From positions 178,342 through 242,341 of the forward strand of contig NZ_MRST01000026.1 in the NCBI RefSeq assembly GCF_001902145.1: a DNA stretch of 64,000 nt, given 5' to 3'. The position numbers and the translations under genes were made by a program. The DNA comes from Pseudomonas fluorescens. GTDB lineage: Bacteria; Pseudomonadota; Gammaproteobacteria; Pseudomonadales; Pseudomonadaceae. Positions 49,543-58,616 of this stretch are shown here, one piece after another. The first letter of the stretch is position 1. Each line of letters starts with the position of its first letter. Under the pieces are notes generated by a model. That model saw only the letters and a list, made by a program, of their open reading frames with translations. It searched no databases and was not told the origin of the DNA.

Positions 49543-50063
49543 GCGGCAACATCCATGAAGCCAGGGGCCTGGGCCAGGGCGAAGGGACTGAAGACTTGCC
49601 ACGGCGGGTCGCCGTCGAAGTGGCCCTGAATAAACGGCGCGCTCGAGGCAGCGCTCGCCACCCAGGCGTCCAATGGGAAATGCTGCATGCCTACCACCTC
49701 GTCTACCAGCAGCCCGACAAACAGGTCGTTGAACTCCACCACCAGCACCCGCCGTTGCTTGCGCGCCCTGGACAACTCAAGGCCAAGGAAACCGCCCAGG
49801 TCCATCACCGGCAGCAAGCGCCCGCGCAGGTTGGCCACGCCCTTGACCCAGGGCTTGACCCCCGGCATCAAGGTGCAACGTGGCTCATGCAACACCTCGG
49901 CGACTTCGCCCATGGGTGCCACGTAGGCGTTTGCCCCTACACGGAAAGCGATCCCGCTCCAGCGTTGCAGGCGCGTTTCCTGGGACGGCAGGTCCGCGGC
50001 CAGCAAGCGGCAGCGGCGGTCGATGTCCAGCAGCAGCTCGAAGGCTGTTTGCGACTCGGTCAT
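49539..50063 (-). CDS. pilI: CheW-like adaptor PilI
   Basis: 174 residues, a CheW domain (GIAFRVGANAYVAPMGEVAEV, VKGVANLRGRLLPVMDLGGF) that couples PilJ to ChpA. Start at 50063. It overlaps pilJ by 4 bp and follows pilH by 11 bp, so pilG-pilH-pilI-pilJ form one unit. Confidence 0.94.
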   Translation of the reverse strand: MTESQTAFELLLDIDRRCRLLAADLPSQETRLQRWSGIAFRVGANAYVAPMGEVAEVLHEPRCTLMPGVKPWVKGVANLRGRLLPVMDLGGFLGLELSRARKQRRVLVVEFNDLFVGLLVDEVVGMQHFPLDAWVASAASSAPFIQGHFDGDPPWQVFSPFALAQAPGFMDVAA

Positions 50064-50074
50064 GATCGCAAGCC

Positions 50075-50440
50075 TTAGCCGGCCAGCACCTTGTTCAGGG
50101 TGGCAATCAGGGTTTCTTCATCCACAGGCTTGGTCAGGTAGTCCTTGGCGCCCTGGCGTGCGCCCCAGATCTTGTCGGTTTCCTGGTCTTTGGTGGTGAT
50201 GATGATGATCGGGATACCGTTGGTTTCCGGCTCCTTGGACAACTGGCGCGTAGCCTGGAAGCCGTTGAGGCCGGGCATCACGATGTCCATCAGCACAGCG
50301 TCGGGCTTTTCCTGGCGAGCCAGGGCCACGCCATCCGCGCCGTTTTCGGCTTTGAGCACCTGGTGGCCATGCTTTTCCAGCATGCCGGTGAGTTTGTACA
50401 TTTCGGTCGGCGAATCGTCGACGATCAGAACACGTGCCAT
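50075..50440 (-). CDS. pilH: Response regulator PilH
   Basis: 121 residues, single receiver domain: VLIVDDSPTEMYKL, phosphoacceptor Asp in AVLMDIVMPGLNG, IIIITTKDQ and the Lys in YLTKPVDE. In P. aeruginosa PilH acts on pilus retraction (phosphate sink). 46 bp after pilG. Confidence 0.95.
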   Translation of the reverse strand: MARVLIVDDSPTEMYKLTGMLEKHGHQVLKAENGADGVALARQEKPDAVLMDIVMPGLNGFQATRQLSKEPETNGIPIIIITTKDQETDKIWGARQGAKDYLTKPVDEETLIATLNKVLAG

Positions 50441-50486
50441 GGTTTTCCCCGCTACATTGGTCGGCGCCGGCCCTCGTGAGGCGGCG

Positions 50487-50894
50487 TCAGTGTGCTTGTT
50501 CTACTGCGGCGAACCCAGGCACATAGGCCTTGATCGCCCCCAGCAGTTCTTCCTTGCTGAAAGGCTTGGTCAAAAATTGATCGACACCCACGATGCGCCC
50601 CTTGGCCTTGTCGAACAGGCCGTCCTTGGAGGACAGCATGATCACCGGGATCGACTTGAACGCCGGGTTGTTCTTCACCAGGGCACAGGTCTGGTAGCCA
50701 TCCAGGCGCGGCATCATGATGTCGACAAAGATAATGTGCGGGTGATGATCGACAATACGGGCCAGGGCGTCGAAACCGTCGATCGCCGTGATGACCTCGC
50801 ACCCCATGTTCTTCAACAGCGTCTCGGCGGTGCGGCGGATCGTTTTCGAATCGTCGATCACCATCACCTTCAAGGCGTTGGAATGCTGTTCCAT
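50487..50894 (-). CDS. pilG: Response regulator PilG
   Basis: 135 residues, single receiver: VMVIDDSKTIRRTAETLL, Asp in IIFVDIMMPRLDGYQ, PVIMLSSKDGLFDKAKG, Lys in FLTKPFSKEE. It drives pilus extension in P. aeruginosa. The ATG at 50894 is used because the earlier in-frame codons give an unusual N-terminus. First gene of the chemosensory cluster, divergent from gshB (239-bp gap, no element recognised). Confidence 0.95.
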   Translation of the reverse strand: MEQHSNALKVMVIDDSKTIRRTAETLLKNMGCEVITAIDGFDALARIVDHHPHIIFVDIMMPRLDGYQTCALVKNNPAFKSIPVIMLSSKDGLFDKAKGRIVGVDQFLTKPFSKEELLGAIKAYVPGFAAVEQAH

Positions 50895-51133
50895 ATCTGC
50901 TCTACCATCGCCACAGCGAATCGGTTTTCGGTGTGTACTGCCTGATGTTGCACAGGATGAACGCCGCAAGCCTTGGAATTCAAGGGCTGCTGCGCCGTGC
51001 CAGCCTTTTTAGCACAGTCTCCTGGCGCAATCTATCGAGGCACCCACCCAGTGGTTTTTCCTTGACCCACAACAGCCGCAGCGCCACTCTGACGCCACTT
51101 TTATGCGCCCCAATTTGCTAGAGGAAATCCCCC

Positions 51134-52087
51134 ATGAGCGTTCGCGTCGGCATTGTCATGGACCCTATCGCCAGCATTTCCTATAAAAAGGACAGTTCGC
51201 TGGCCATGCTCCTGGCCGCCCAGGCCCGCGGCTGGACTTTGTTCTATATGGAGCAGCGCGACCTTTACCAGGGTGACGGCGAGGCCCGCGCACGCATGCG
51301 CCCGCTGCAGGTGTTCGCCAACCCCGAGAAGTGGTTCGAGCTTTCTGACGAAATCGACAGCCCCCTGAGCGACCTTGACGTGATCCTGATGCGCAAGGAT
51401 CCGCCGTTCGACATGGAATTTGTGTACTCCACCTACCTGCTGGAGCAGGCCGAACGTGCAGGCGTGTTGATCGTCAACAAGCCGCAAAGCCTGCGCGACT
51501 GCAATGAAAAGCTGTTCGCCACCCTGTTCCCGCAGTGCACGCCACCGACCGTGGTCAGCCGCCGCGCCGATGTACTGCGTGAATTTGCCGCCAAGCATGG
51601 CGACGTGATCCTCAAGCCCCTGGACGGCATGGGCGGCACCTCGATCTTCCGTCACCGCGCGGGCGACCCGAACCTGTCAGTGATCCTCGAGACCCTGACC
51701 GCCCTCGGCACCCAGCAGATCATGGGCCAGGCTTACCTGCCGGCGATCAAGGATGGCGACAAGCGTATCCTGATGATTGACGGCGAGCCGGTGGATTATT
51801 GCCTGGCGCGGATCCCGGCGGCAGGCGAGACCCGTGGCAACCTGGCGGCCGGAGGTCGCGGTGAAGCGCGGCCGTTGTCAGAAAAAGACCGCTGGATTGC
51901 CGCTCAAGTCGGTCCAACCCTGCGGGAAAAAGGTCTGCTCTTTGTCGGACTAGACGTAATTGGCGAGAACCTCACTGAAATCAACGTCACCAGCCCGACC
52001 TGTATTCGCGAGATCGACAACGCATTTGGCACGAACATCGGCGAAATGCTGATGGTCGCCATTGAACGCAAGCTACAAGCCAAGTGA
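51134..52087 (+). CDS. gshB: Glutathione synthetase
   Basis: 317 residues. It joins gamma-glutamylcysteine and glycine with ATP. VGIVMDPIASISYKKDSSLAM at the N-terminus, MRKDPPFDMEFVYSTYLLE, the ATP-grasp GDVILKPLDGMGGTSIFR and INVTSPTCIREIDN at the end fit the family. RBS GAGGAAATCCCCC. Divergent from pilG. Confidence 0.97.
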   Translation: MSVRVGIVMDPIASISYKKDSSLAMLLAAQARGWTLFYMEQRDLYQGDGEARARMRPLQVFANPEKWFELSDEIDSPLSDLDVILMRKDPPFDMEFVYSTYLLEQAERAGVLIVNKPQSLRDCNEKLFATLFPQCTPPTVVSRRADVLREFAAKHGDVILKPLDGMGGTSIFRHRAGDPNLSVILETLTALGTQQIMGQAYLPAIKDGDKRILMIDGEPVDYCLARIPAAGETRGNLAAGGRGEARPLSEKDRWIAAQVGPTLREKGLLFVGLDVIGENLTEINVTSPTCIREIDNAFGTNIGEMLMVAIERKLQAK

Positions 52088-52164
52088 CATAGAACAGCCG
52101 GACACCTACCAACATTGCGTTATCATGCGCCACCTGTGAAACGCGCGATGTTGGTTTTCTTGTC

Positions 52165-53070
52165 ATGACACTCCCGTACGATCTGCCCCCCGAATTCTCC
52201 CCCAGCGGCGTGCGCCCGGCTGATCGCCTCGGTTTTACCCTGTTTCTCGCTGCTTTGATTCATCTCGCCCTGCTTCTGGGCGTGGGGTTCACCCTGGTCG
52301 AACCCAAGCAGATCACCAAGACCCTTGAAATCACACTCGCTACGTTCAAGAGCGAAAAGAAGCCCGAAAAGGCTGACTTTCTCGCCCAGGACAACCAGCA
52401 GGGCAGCGGCACGCTCGACAAGAAAGCCGTGCCCAAGACCACCGAGGTAGCGCCCTTCCATGACAACCAGGTCAAGAAGGTCACTCCGCCGCCGGCGCCC
52501 AAGCCTGAGGTCAGGCAGGCCACGCCCAAGGCTGCGGTGACCACCGTCGCGCCCAAACCGCAAAAAGCCCCGACCCAGCGCGAAAAGGCCAAGACCGAAC
52601 CCAAGCCCGAGCCGGTGAAACCTGCGCCGACTTTCGACAGCTCTACATTGTCCGACGAAATTTCCAGCCTGGAAGCCGAACTGGCCCATGAGCAACAGCT
52701 TTATGCCAAGCGCCCGCGGATCTACCGCCTGAATGCCGCCTCAACCATGCGCGATAAAGGTGCCTGGTATAAGGACGAGTGGCGCAAGAAGGTCGAACGC
52801 ATCGGCAACCTCAATTACCCGGACGAGGCGCGACGCCAGCAGATTTATGGCAACTTGCGCTTGCTGGTGTCGATCAACCGTGACGGCTCGCTGTATGAAG
52901 TGCAGGTGCTGGAGTCCTCCGGCCAGCCGCTGCTGGACCAGGCCGCGCAACGCATCGTGCGTCTGGCCGCGCCCTTTGCGCCGTTCAGCGGCGACTTGAA
53001 CGACGTGGACCGCCTGGAAATCATCCGCACCTGGCGGTTCGCCAAGGGCGATCGGTTGTCCAGCAACTAA
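52165..53070 (+). CDS. TonB-like energy transducer
   Basis: 301 residues. One N-terminal transmembrane helix (about 25-45, LFLAALIHLALLLGVGFTLV), a Lys/Pro-rich periplasmic section (PPPAPKPEVRQATPKAAV) and a TonB C-terminal domain (NYPDEARRQQIYGNLRLLVSI, then EVQVLESSGQPLLDQAAQRIV). It would couple the proton-motive force to outer-membrane transporters or, at this locus, to type IV pili, as reported for the PA0406 relative (tonB3), which affects twitching. No exbB/exbD nearby. Follows gshB. Confidence 0.9.
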   Translation: MTLPYDLPPEFSPSGVRPADRLGFTLFLAALIHLALLLGVGFTLVEPKQITKTLEITLATFKSEKKPEKADFLAQDNQQGSGTLDKKAVPKTTEVAPFHDNQVKKVTPPPAPKPEVRQATPKAAVTTVAPKPQKAPTQREKAKTEPKPEPVKPAPTFDSSTLSDEISSLEAELAHEQQLYAKRPRIYRLNAASTMRDKGAWYKDEWRKKVERIGNLNYPDEARRQQIYGNLRLLVSINRDGSLYEVQVLESSGQPLLDQAAQRIVRLAAPFAPFSGDLNDVDRLEIIRTWRFAKGDRLSSN

Positions 53071-53084
53071 AGCGCCTCGCCTCG

Positions 53085-53184
53085 TGTAGGAGCGAGCTTG
53101 CTCGCGAAAAACGCCAGACCGACGCGCTCATTCAGGATGCCCGCGTAATCGTTGACGATCTTCGCGAGCAAGCTCGCTCCTACA
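53085..53184. repeat. REPIN, GTAGGAGCGAGC type
   Basis: Standard 100-bp layout with intact arms and a spacer ending GTAATCGTTGACGATC next to the right arm. Between tonB and algH. Confidence 0.92.
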
Positions 53185-53221
53185 CTTGTCAGTTCGCCCC
53201 TCCAACGCCACACTAGCGGAC

Positions 53222-53791
53222 ATGAAAAACGTCAGCCCGACCTACCTCAAGCACCAATTCCTGATCGCCATGCCCCATATGGCCGACCCGAACTTTGCGC
53301 AGACCTTGACCTACATCGTCGAGCACACGGCCAATGGTGCCATGGGGTTGGTGGTCAACCGTCCGCAGGAGCTGAACCTGGCCGATATCCTTGAGCAACT
53401 GCGCCCGGAAATCGACCCGCCGGCGCGCTGCCAGGGCGTACCGATCTACATCGGCGGGCCGGTGCAGACCGATCGCGGTTTTGTGCTGCACCCCACCGGG
53501 CCGACGTTCCAGGCCACGGTAGACCTTGAGGGGGTGTCACTGTCCACGTCCCAGGACGTGCTGTTCGCCATCGCCGACGGCATCGGCCCCGAGCAAAGTG
53601 TGATCACCCTGGGCTACGCCGGTTGGGAAGCCGGGCAACTGGAGGCCGAACTGGCCAGCAATGCCTGGCTGACCTGCCCGTTCGACGCTGACATCCTGTT
53701 CAACACCGCCAGCGAACTACGCCTGGAAGCGGCAGCAGCCAAGCTGCGGGTCAACCTCAGCCTGCTGACCAGCCAGGCGGGGCACGCCTGA
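53222..53791 (+). CDS. algH: AlgH/YqgE (UPF0301) family protein
   Basis: 189 residues. YLKHQFLIAMPHMADPNFAQTL, GAMGLVVNRP, YIGGPVQTDRGFVLH and LGYAGWEAGQLE define the family. It is linked to alginate regulation in P. aeruginosa (AlgH), but its biochemical role is not settled. It starts at 53222; codons upstream overlap the REPIN. Weak GCGGAC site. It overlaps ruvX by one base (TGATG). Confidence 0.94.
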   Translation: MKNVSPTYLKHQFLIAMPHMADPNFAQTLTYIVEHTANGAMGLVVNRPQELNLADILEQLRPEIDPPARCQGVPIYIGGPVQTDRGFVLHPTGPTFQATVDLEGVSLSTSQDVLFAIADGIGPEQSVITLGYAGWEAGQLEAELASNAWLTCPFDADILFNTASELRLEAAAAKLRVNLSLLTSQAGHA

Positions 53792-54228
53792 TGGCCTTGC
53801 GTCTGATCCTCGGTTTTGACTACGGCACCAAACAGATCGGCGTAGCGGTTGGCCAGGTCATCACCGGCCAGGCCCGCGAGCTGTGCACCCTCAAGGCCCA
53901 GAACGGCGTACCGGACTGGAACCAGGTCGAAGCCCTGATTAAAGAGTGGAAGCCTGACGCGGTGGTGGTCGGCCTGCCCCTGAACATGGATGGTACCCCC
54001 AGTGACATGTGCCTGCGCGCCGAGAAGTTCGCGCGCCGCCTCAATGGCCGCTACAACCTGCCCTTCTATACCCACGACGAACGCCTCACCACCTTTGAAG
54101 CCAAGGGTGAGCGCCGTGACCGTGGCGGGCAAAAGGGCAGTTACCGCGACAACCCGGTAGACGCCATCGCCGCGGCCTTGCTGTTGCAGGGCTGGCTGGA
54201 TGAAAACACCGCTTTATTTGAATCCTGA
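53791..54228 (+). CDS. ruvX: Pre-16S rRNA 5'-processing nuclease / RuvX (YqgF)
   Basis: 145 residues, RNase H-like Holliday junction resolvase fold. LGFDYGTKQIGVAVG and VVVGLPLNMDGTPS with DERLTTFEAKG and DAIAAALLLQGWLD are the family motifs. It acts in 16S rRNA 5' maturation. Translationally coupled to algH. Confidence 0.96.
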   Translation: MALRLILGFDYGTKQIGVAVGQVITGQARELCTLKAQNGVPDWNQVEALIKEWKPDAVVVGLPLNMDGTPSDMCLRAEKFARRLNGRYNLPFYTHDERLTTFEAKGERRDRGGQKGSYRDNPVDAIAAALLLQGWLDENTALFES

Positions 54229-54256
54229 CTGACGCGGCTTGCTGCTACGCCGTTTT

Positions 54257-54357
54257 TGTAGGAGCGAGCTTGCTCGCGAAGAACTCACAGGCACCGCGCA
54301 CTTCCAGGTTTTCACGCGTTATCGTTGACGTTTTTCGCGAGCAAGCTCGCTCCTACA
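54257..54357. repeat. REPIN, GTAGGAGCGAGC type
   Basis: Arms intact; spacer ends CGTTATCGTTGACGTTTTT before the right arm, exactly as at 25842 and nearly as at 7201. Between ruvX and pyrR. Confidence 0.93.
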
Positions 54358-54376
54358 CACTTAACAAGGAGCCACC

Positions 54377-54883
54377 ATGAGCTTGCCGAACCCTGCCGAA
54401 CTGATCAGCCAGATGGCGATACGCCTCAAGGCGCATCTGGAGCACCGTGCCATTAGCGAACCGCGTTTTATCGGCATACGCACCGGTGGCGTGTGGGTAG
54501 CCCAGGCATTGCTGGAAGCACTGGGCAGCGATTCGCCCCTGGGCACCCTGGACGTGTCCTTCTACCGCGACGATTTCAGCCAGAACGGCCTGCATCCACA
54601 AGTGCGCCCTTCGGCCCTGCCCTTCGAGATCGAAGGCCAGCACCTGGTACTGATCGACGACGTGCTGATGAGCGGCCGCACCATCCGCGCCGCCATGAAC
54701 GAGTTGTTCGACTATGGCCGCCCGGCCAGCGTGACCCTGGTGTGCCTGCTGGACCTGGATGCCGGCGAACTGCCGATCAGCCCGGACGTCGTAGGCGCGA
54801 CCCTGACACTTGCCCCCCAGCAGCGGGTAAAATTGTCCGGTCCCACGCCGCTCGAACTCGAACTGCAAGACCTTGCCCTTTAA
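54377..54883 (+). CDS. pyrR: PyrR regulatory protein / uracil phosphoribosyltransferase
   Basis: 168 residues. The PRPP loop is VLIDDVLMSGRTIRAAM, with RFIGIRTGGVWVAQAL upstream and FDYGRPASVTLVCLLD later. In bacilli it regulates pyr attenuation; in pseudomonads the regulatory function is indirect. Only 24 bp before pyrB, in the pyrR-pyrB-pyrC' unit. Confidence 0.94.
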   Translation: MSLPNPAELISQMAIRLKAHLEHRAISEPRFIGIRTGGVWVAQALLEALGSDSPLGTLDVSFYRDDFSQNGLHPQVRPSALPFEIEGQHLVLIDDVLMSGRTIRAAMNELFDYGRPASVTLVCLLDLDAGELPISPDVVGATLTLAPQQRVKLSGPTPLELELQDLAL

Positions 54884-54907
54884 ACCGCCTTGTAAAGAGT
54901 CCCCGCG

Positions 54908-55912
54908 ATGACGCCTCTAGATGCCAAGCGCCCGCTGCAGCTCAATGCTCAGGGCCAGTTGCAACACTTCTTGTCCCTCGACGGTTTGCCCCGCGAACTG
55001 CTCACCGAAATCCTCGACACCGCCGACTCGTTCCTGGAAGTCGGTGGCCGGGCGGTGAAAAAAGTCCCGCTGCTGCGCGGTAAAACCATCTGCAACGTGT
55101 TCTTCGAGAACTCCACCCGCACCCGCACCACCTTTGAACTGGCGGCCCAGCGGCTGTCCGCCGATGTGATCACGCTGAACGTGTCCACCTCGTCGGCGAG
55201 CAAGGGCGAAACCCTGCTCGATACCCTGCGCAACCTGGAAGCCATGGCGGCCGATATGTTCGTGGTACGCCACGGCGACTCCGGCGCTGCGCATTTCATC
55301 GCCGAGCATGTGTGCCCGAACGTGGCGATCATCAATGGCGGCGACGGCCGTCACGCGCACCCGACCCAGGGCATGCTCGACATGCTCACCATTCGTCGGC
55401 ACAAGGGCAGCTTTGAAAACCTCTCGGTGGCCATCGTCGGCGACATCCTGCATTCGCGGGTGGCGCGTTCGAACATGCTGGCTCTCAAGGCCCTGGGTTG
55501 CCCGGATATCCGCGTGATCGCGCCCAAGACCTTGTTGCCCATCGGCATCGAACAGTATGGCGTGAACGTCTACACCGACATGGCCGAGGGCCTCAAGGAT
55601 GTGGACGTGGTGATCATGCTACGCCTGCAACGCGAGCGCATGGCTGGGGGCTTGTTGCCCAGCGAAGGTGAGTTCTACCGCCTGTTCGGCCTGACCACCG
55701 CACGCCTGGCCATGGCCAAGCCGGATGCCATCGTGATGCACCCGGGGCCGATCAACCGCGGCGTGGAAATCGAGTCGGCGGTGGCCGATGGCCCGCAGTC
55801 GGTGATTCTCAACCAAGTGACCTACGGCATCGCCGTGCGCATGGCCGTGCTGTCCATGGCCATGAGCGGGCAAACCGCGCAACGTCAATTCGAGCAGGAG
55901 CAGGCCCAGTGA
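54908..55912 (+). CDS. pyrB: Aspartate carbamoyltransferase catalytic subunit
   Basis: 334 residues. It condenses carbamoyl phosphate and aspartate. The N-terminal extension (about 30 residues before LPRELLTEILDTADS) and the STRTRTTFELAA motif, HPTQGMLD and MHPGPINRGVEI are as in Pseudomonas PyrB, whose extension binds nucleotide effectors. It overlaps the pyrC' GTG start by 4 bp. Confidence 0.97.
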   Translation: MTPLDAKRPLQLNAQGQLQHFLSLDGLPRELLTEILDTADSFLEVGGRAVKKVPLLRGKTICNVFFENSTRTRTTFELAAQRLSADVITLNVSTSSASKGETLLDTLRNLEAMAADMFVVRHGDSGAAHFIAEHVCPNVAIINGGDGRHAHPTQGMLDMLTIRRHKGSFENLSVAIVGDILHSRVARSNMLALKALGCPDIRVIAPKTLLPIGIEQYGVNVYTDMAEGLKDVDVVIMLRLQRERMAGGLLPSEGEFYRLFGLTTARLAMAKPDAIVMHPGPINRGVEIESAVADGPQSVILNQVTYGIAVRMAVLSMAMSGQTAQRQFEQEQAQ

Positions 55913-57180
55913 AGCTCAGCATTCTCGGTGCCCGAGTCATCGACCCGGCCAGTGGCCTGGACCAAGTTACCGATCTACACCTGGACGCCGGCAAGATCGT
56001 CGCCATGGGCGCCGCTCCCGCAGGCTTCAACGCCGGCCAGAGCATCGACGCCAAGGGCCTGGTGGCCGCGCCTGGGCTGGTGGACTTGAATGTCGCCCTG
56101 CGTGAACCGGGCTACAGCCGCAAAGGCAATATCGCCAGCGAAACCCAGGCCGCGGCAGCCGGTGGCGTGACCAGCCTGTGTTGCCCGCCCAACACCAAGC
56201 CGGTGCTGGACACGTCGGCCGTGACCGAGCTGATCCTCGACCGCGCCCGCGAAGCCGGCAATTGCAAAGTGTTTCCCATTGGTGCCTTGAGCAAGGGCCT
56301 GGATGGCGAACAACTCGCCGAATTGATCGCCCTGCGTGACGCCGGTTGCGTGGCCTTCGGCAATGGCCTGGAAAGCTTTCGCAGCACGCGCACCTTGTGC
56401 CGCGCCCTGGAATACGCGGCCACCTTCGACCTGACGGTGATCTTTCACTCCCAGGACCGCGACCTGGCCGAAGGCGGCCTGGCCCATGAAGGTGCGGTAG
56501 CCAGCTTCCTCGGCCTGCCGGGCATTCCGGAAACCGCAGAAACCGTGGCCCTTGCCCGTGACCTGTTGCTGGTAGAACAAAGCGGCGTGCGTGCGCATTT
56601 CAGCCAGTTGACCAGCGCCCGGGGCGTGGCCCTGATCGCCCAGGCCCAGGCCCGTGGCTTGCGGGTAACCGCGGATGTCGCCCTGTACCAACTGATCCTG
56701 ACGGATGAGGCGCTGATCGACTTCTCCAGCCTTTACCACGTACAGCCCCCGCTGCGCACCAAGGCTGACCGTGACGGTTTGCGTGCAGCAGTGAAGTCGG
56801 GTGTGGTGTCGGCGATTTCCAGCCATCACCAGCCCCATGAGCGAGACGCCAAGCTGGCACCGTTTGGCGCGACCGAGCCGGGCATCAGCAGCGTGGAGTT
56901 GTTGCTGCCATTGGCGATGACGCTGGTGGAAGACGGCTTGCTGGACCTGCCGACACTGCTGGCACGCCTGAGCGCCGGCCCGGCCGAGGCCCTGCGCTTG
57001 CCGGCGGGCCAGTTGGCGGTGGGTTCACCGGCGGACCTGGTGCTGTTCGACCTGGCAAGCTCGACGGTGGCTGGTGAGCGTTGGTTGTCCAAGGGCGAAA
57101 ACTGCCCGTTCATCGGCCACAGCCTGCCGGCGACGGTGCGGTATACCTTGATGGATGGGCGGGTGACTTACCAGGCCTGA
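55909..57180 (+). CDS. pyrC': Dihydroorotase-like pyrC' (inactive partner of PyrB)
   Basis: 423 residues, dihydroorotase superfamily. At the usual metal-binding DxHxH site the sequence is GLVDLNVALREPG: both His are replaced (N, A). FHSQDRDLAEGGL and SSHHQPHERDAK remain. As in other pseudomonads, the protein would be a non-catalytic scaffold required for assembly of the PyrB holoenzyme, with the true dihydroorotase elsewhere. GTG start, 4-bp overlap with pyrB. Confidence 0.92.
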   Translation: MKLSILGARVIDPASGLDQVTDLHLDAGKIVAMGAAPAGFNAGQSIDAKGLVAAPGLVDLNVALREPGYSRKGNIASETQAAAAGGVTSLCCPPNTKPVLDTSAVTELILDRAREAGNCKVFPIGALSKGLDGEQLAELIALRDAGCVAFGNGLESFRSTRTLCRALEYAATFDLTVIFHSQDRDLAEGGLAHEGAVASFLGLPGIPETAETVALARDLLLVEQSGVRAHFSQLTSARGVALIAQAQARGLRVTADVALYQLILTDEALIDFSSLYHVQPPLRTKADRDGLRAAVKSGVVSAISSHHQPHERDAKLAPFGATEPGISSVELLLPLAMTLVEDGLLDLPTLLARLSAGPAEALRLPAGQLAVGSPADLVLFDLASSTVAGERWLSKGENCPFIGHSLPATVRYTLMDGRVTYQA

Positions 57181-57192
57181 TGCCGGCAAAAC

Positions 57193-57293
57193 TGTAGGAG
57201 CGAGCTTGCTCGCGAAAAACGTATAGGCGACGAGGGCTGCCTGTCAGCACTGCGTCATCGTTGACGTTCTTCGCGAGCAAGCTCGCTCCTACA
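57193..57293. repeat. REPIN, GTAGGAGCGAGC type
   Basis: Intact arms; spacer ends CATCGTTGACG before the right arm. Between pyrC' and the TM2 gene. Confidence 0.92.
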
Positions 57294-57299
57294 GGTTAT

Positions 57300-57728
57300 T
57301 CAGCGCCCGCTGTTGCGCTCGGCATTGCGGATCGAGATCTGCGTGTTCAGCGTCCAGAAGTCATACAACACCCCAATCAGGAACAAGCCACCGGTCAGCA
57401 GGTAGATCAGGCCGGTGATCCATTTGCCCTGATACATACGGTGCACACCGAACACCCCCAGAAATGCCAACAGTATCCAGGCCACGTTGTATTCGATGGG
57501 CCCAGCGGTAAAACGCAGGTCGGCCTCACGGTCCATGGCCGGGATCAGGAACAAGTCGATCAGCCAGCCAATACCCAGCAAGCCGAAGGTGAAAAACCAG
57601 ATCGTACCGGTCACGGGCTTGCCGTAATAAAAGCGATGAGCCCCGGTAAAACCGAAAATCCACAGCAGGTAACCAATCGCCTTGCTGTGCGTGTCTTGCT
57701 GCTGAGCAACCTGTTGATAGGTGTTCAT
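57300..57728 (-). CDS. TM2-domain membrane protein
   Basis: 142 residues with two TM2-like units: GYLLWIFGFTGAHRFYYGKPVTG and ILLAFLGVFGVHRMYQGKWITG, split here as GFTGAHRFYYGK and GVFGVHRMYQGK. Each has the GxHRxYxG pattern of the TM2 family, which is found from bacteria to eukaryotes, with unknown function. Duplicated halves in one chain are common in this branch. Convergent with pyrC' across a REPIN. The 249-bp gap after its start has no recognised element beyond AT-rich stretches. Confidence 0.88.
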   Translation of the reverse strand: MNTYQQVAQQQDTHSKAIGYLLWIFGFTGAHRFYYGKPVTGTIWFFTFGLLGIGWLIDLFLIPAMDREADLRFTAGPIEYNVAWILLAFLGVFGVHRMYQGKWITGLIYLLTGGLFLIGVLYDFWTLNTQISIRNAERNSGR

Positions 57729-57977
57729 GAAGGACCTCTTTTGCTTCGATAGATAAATTTTTTCATTTTCTTTGTGACTTTTTTACGGGCGCCCGACGTA
57801 CGGTAAATGGTATCTTCCTGCCCTCAAAGCCTTGTACCACCTGACTTGTGTAGGACAATTGCGGCGAATCGTCGCGTTTTTCCTGAATTTGACCCCAAGG
57901 TTCAGTCGACAAACGGCCTGAGAACAGCACAAAAAGCTGTTATAAAGTTGCGCGCAAACCCATAAGAGCCACGCCTA

Positions 57978-58616
57978 ATGCGACCATTTTTCAAGACATG
58001 GCTAACCATTTGCCTATTAATGCCACTGGCCGCCCACGCCACCAATCGTGAGCAACGACTTCCGAACGTTAACGGTTTCACCCCTAAAGTCCATAGCACG
58101 CCCAGCACTGCCAAATCGGCAAAGCCGACCGTCAGCCGCCCGACTCAACTGAGCAAGGCCCACGGCAAAGCGCTTTCCACCCAGCTGGCCGTGAACACCA
58201 AGCAAAGCAGCAACGTCTTGAGCCGTGCCGTCAACGTGCTCGGTACACCTTATCGTTGGGGCGGCAGCAGCCCAAGTAAAGGGTTCGACTGCAGCGGCCT
58301 GGTGAAATATGCATTTAACGATGTAAAAGCGGTGGACCTGCCACGCACCTCCAACGCCATGGCGGCCGGCCATGGGTTGAAGGTTGATCGCAAAGACCTG
58401 AAACCGGGCGACCTGTTGTTTTTCAAACTCAAGAGCCGCCAGGTCAATCACGTTGCCATCTACCTGGGCAATGACCGCTTTATCCACGCACCGCGCCGTG
58501 GCAAGTCGGTGAGCATCGACACACTGAAAAAGCCGTTCTGGGACAAGAACTACGTGATTGCCAAGCGGGTACTGCCTAAAGAGCAGAACAGTAACCTGCG
58601 GATCGTGCAGCGCTAA
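57978..58616 (+). CDS. NlpC/P60 family peptidoglycan endopeptidase
   Basis: 212 residues: signal peptide (MRPFFKTWLTICLLMPLAAHA), a Thr/Ser/Lys-rich linker, then an NlpC/P60 domain from about residue 78. The catalytic Cys is in GGSSPSKGFDCSGLVKYAF, the His in RQVNHVAIYLG, and the third polar residue in RFIHAPRRG. It cleaves D-Glu-diaminopimelate bonds in the periplasm. It stands between the TM2 gene and pilT (convergent), where pilU would lie in P. aeruginosa. Confidence 0.93.
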   Translation: MRPFFKTWLTICLLMPLAAHATNREQRLPNVNGFTPKVHSTPSTAKSAKPTVSRPTQLSKAHGKALSTQLAVNTKQSSNVLSRAVNVLGTPYRWGGSSPSKGFDCSGLVKYAFNDVKAVDLPRTSNAMAAGHGLKVDRKDLKPGDLLFFKLKSRQVNHVAIYLGNDRFIHAPRRGKSVSIDTLKKPFWDKNYVIAKRVLPKEQNSNLRIVQR

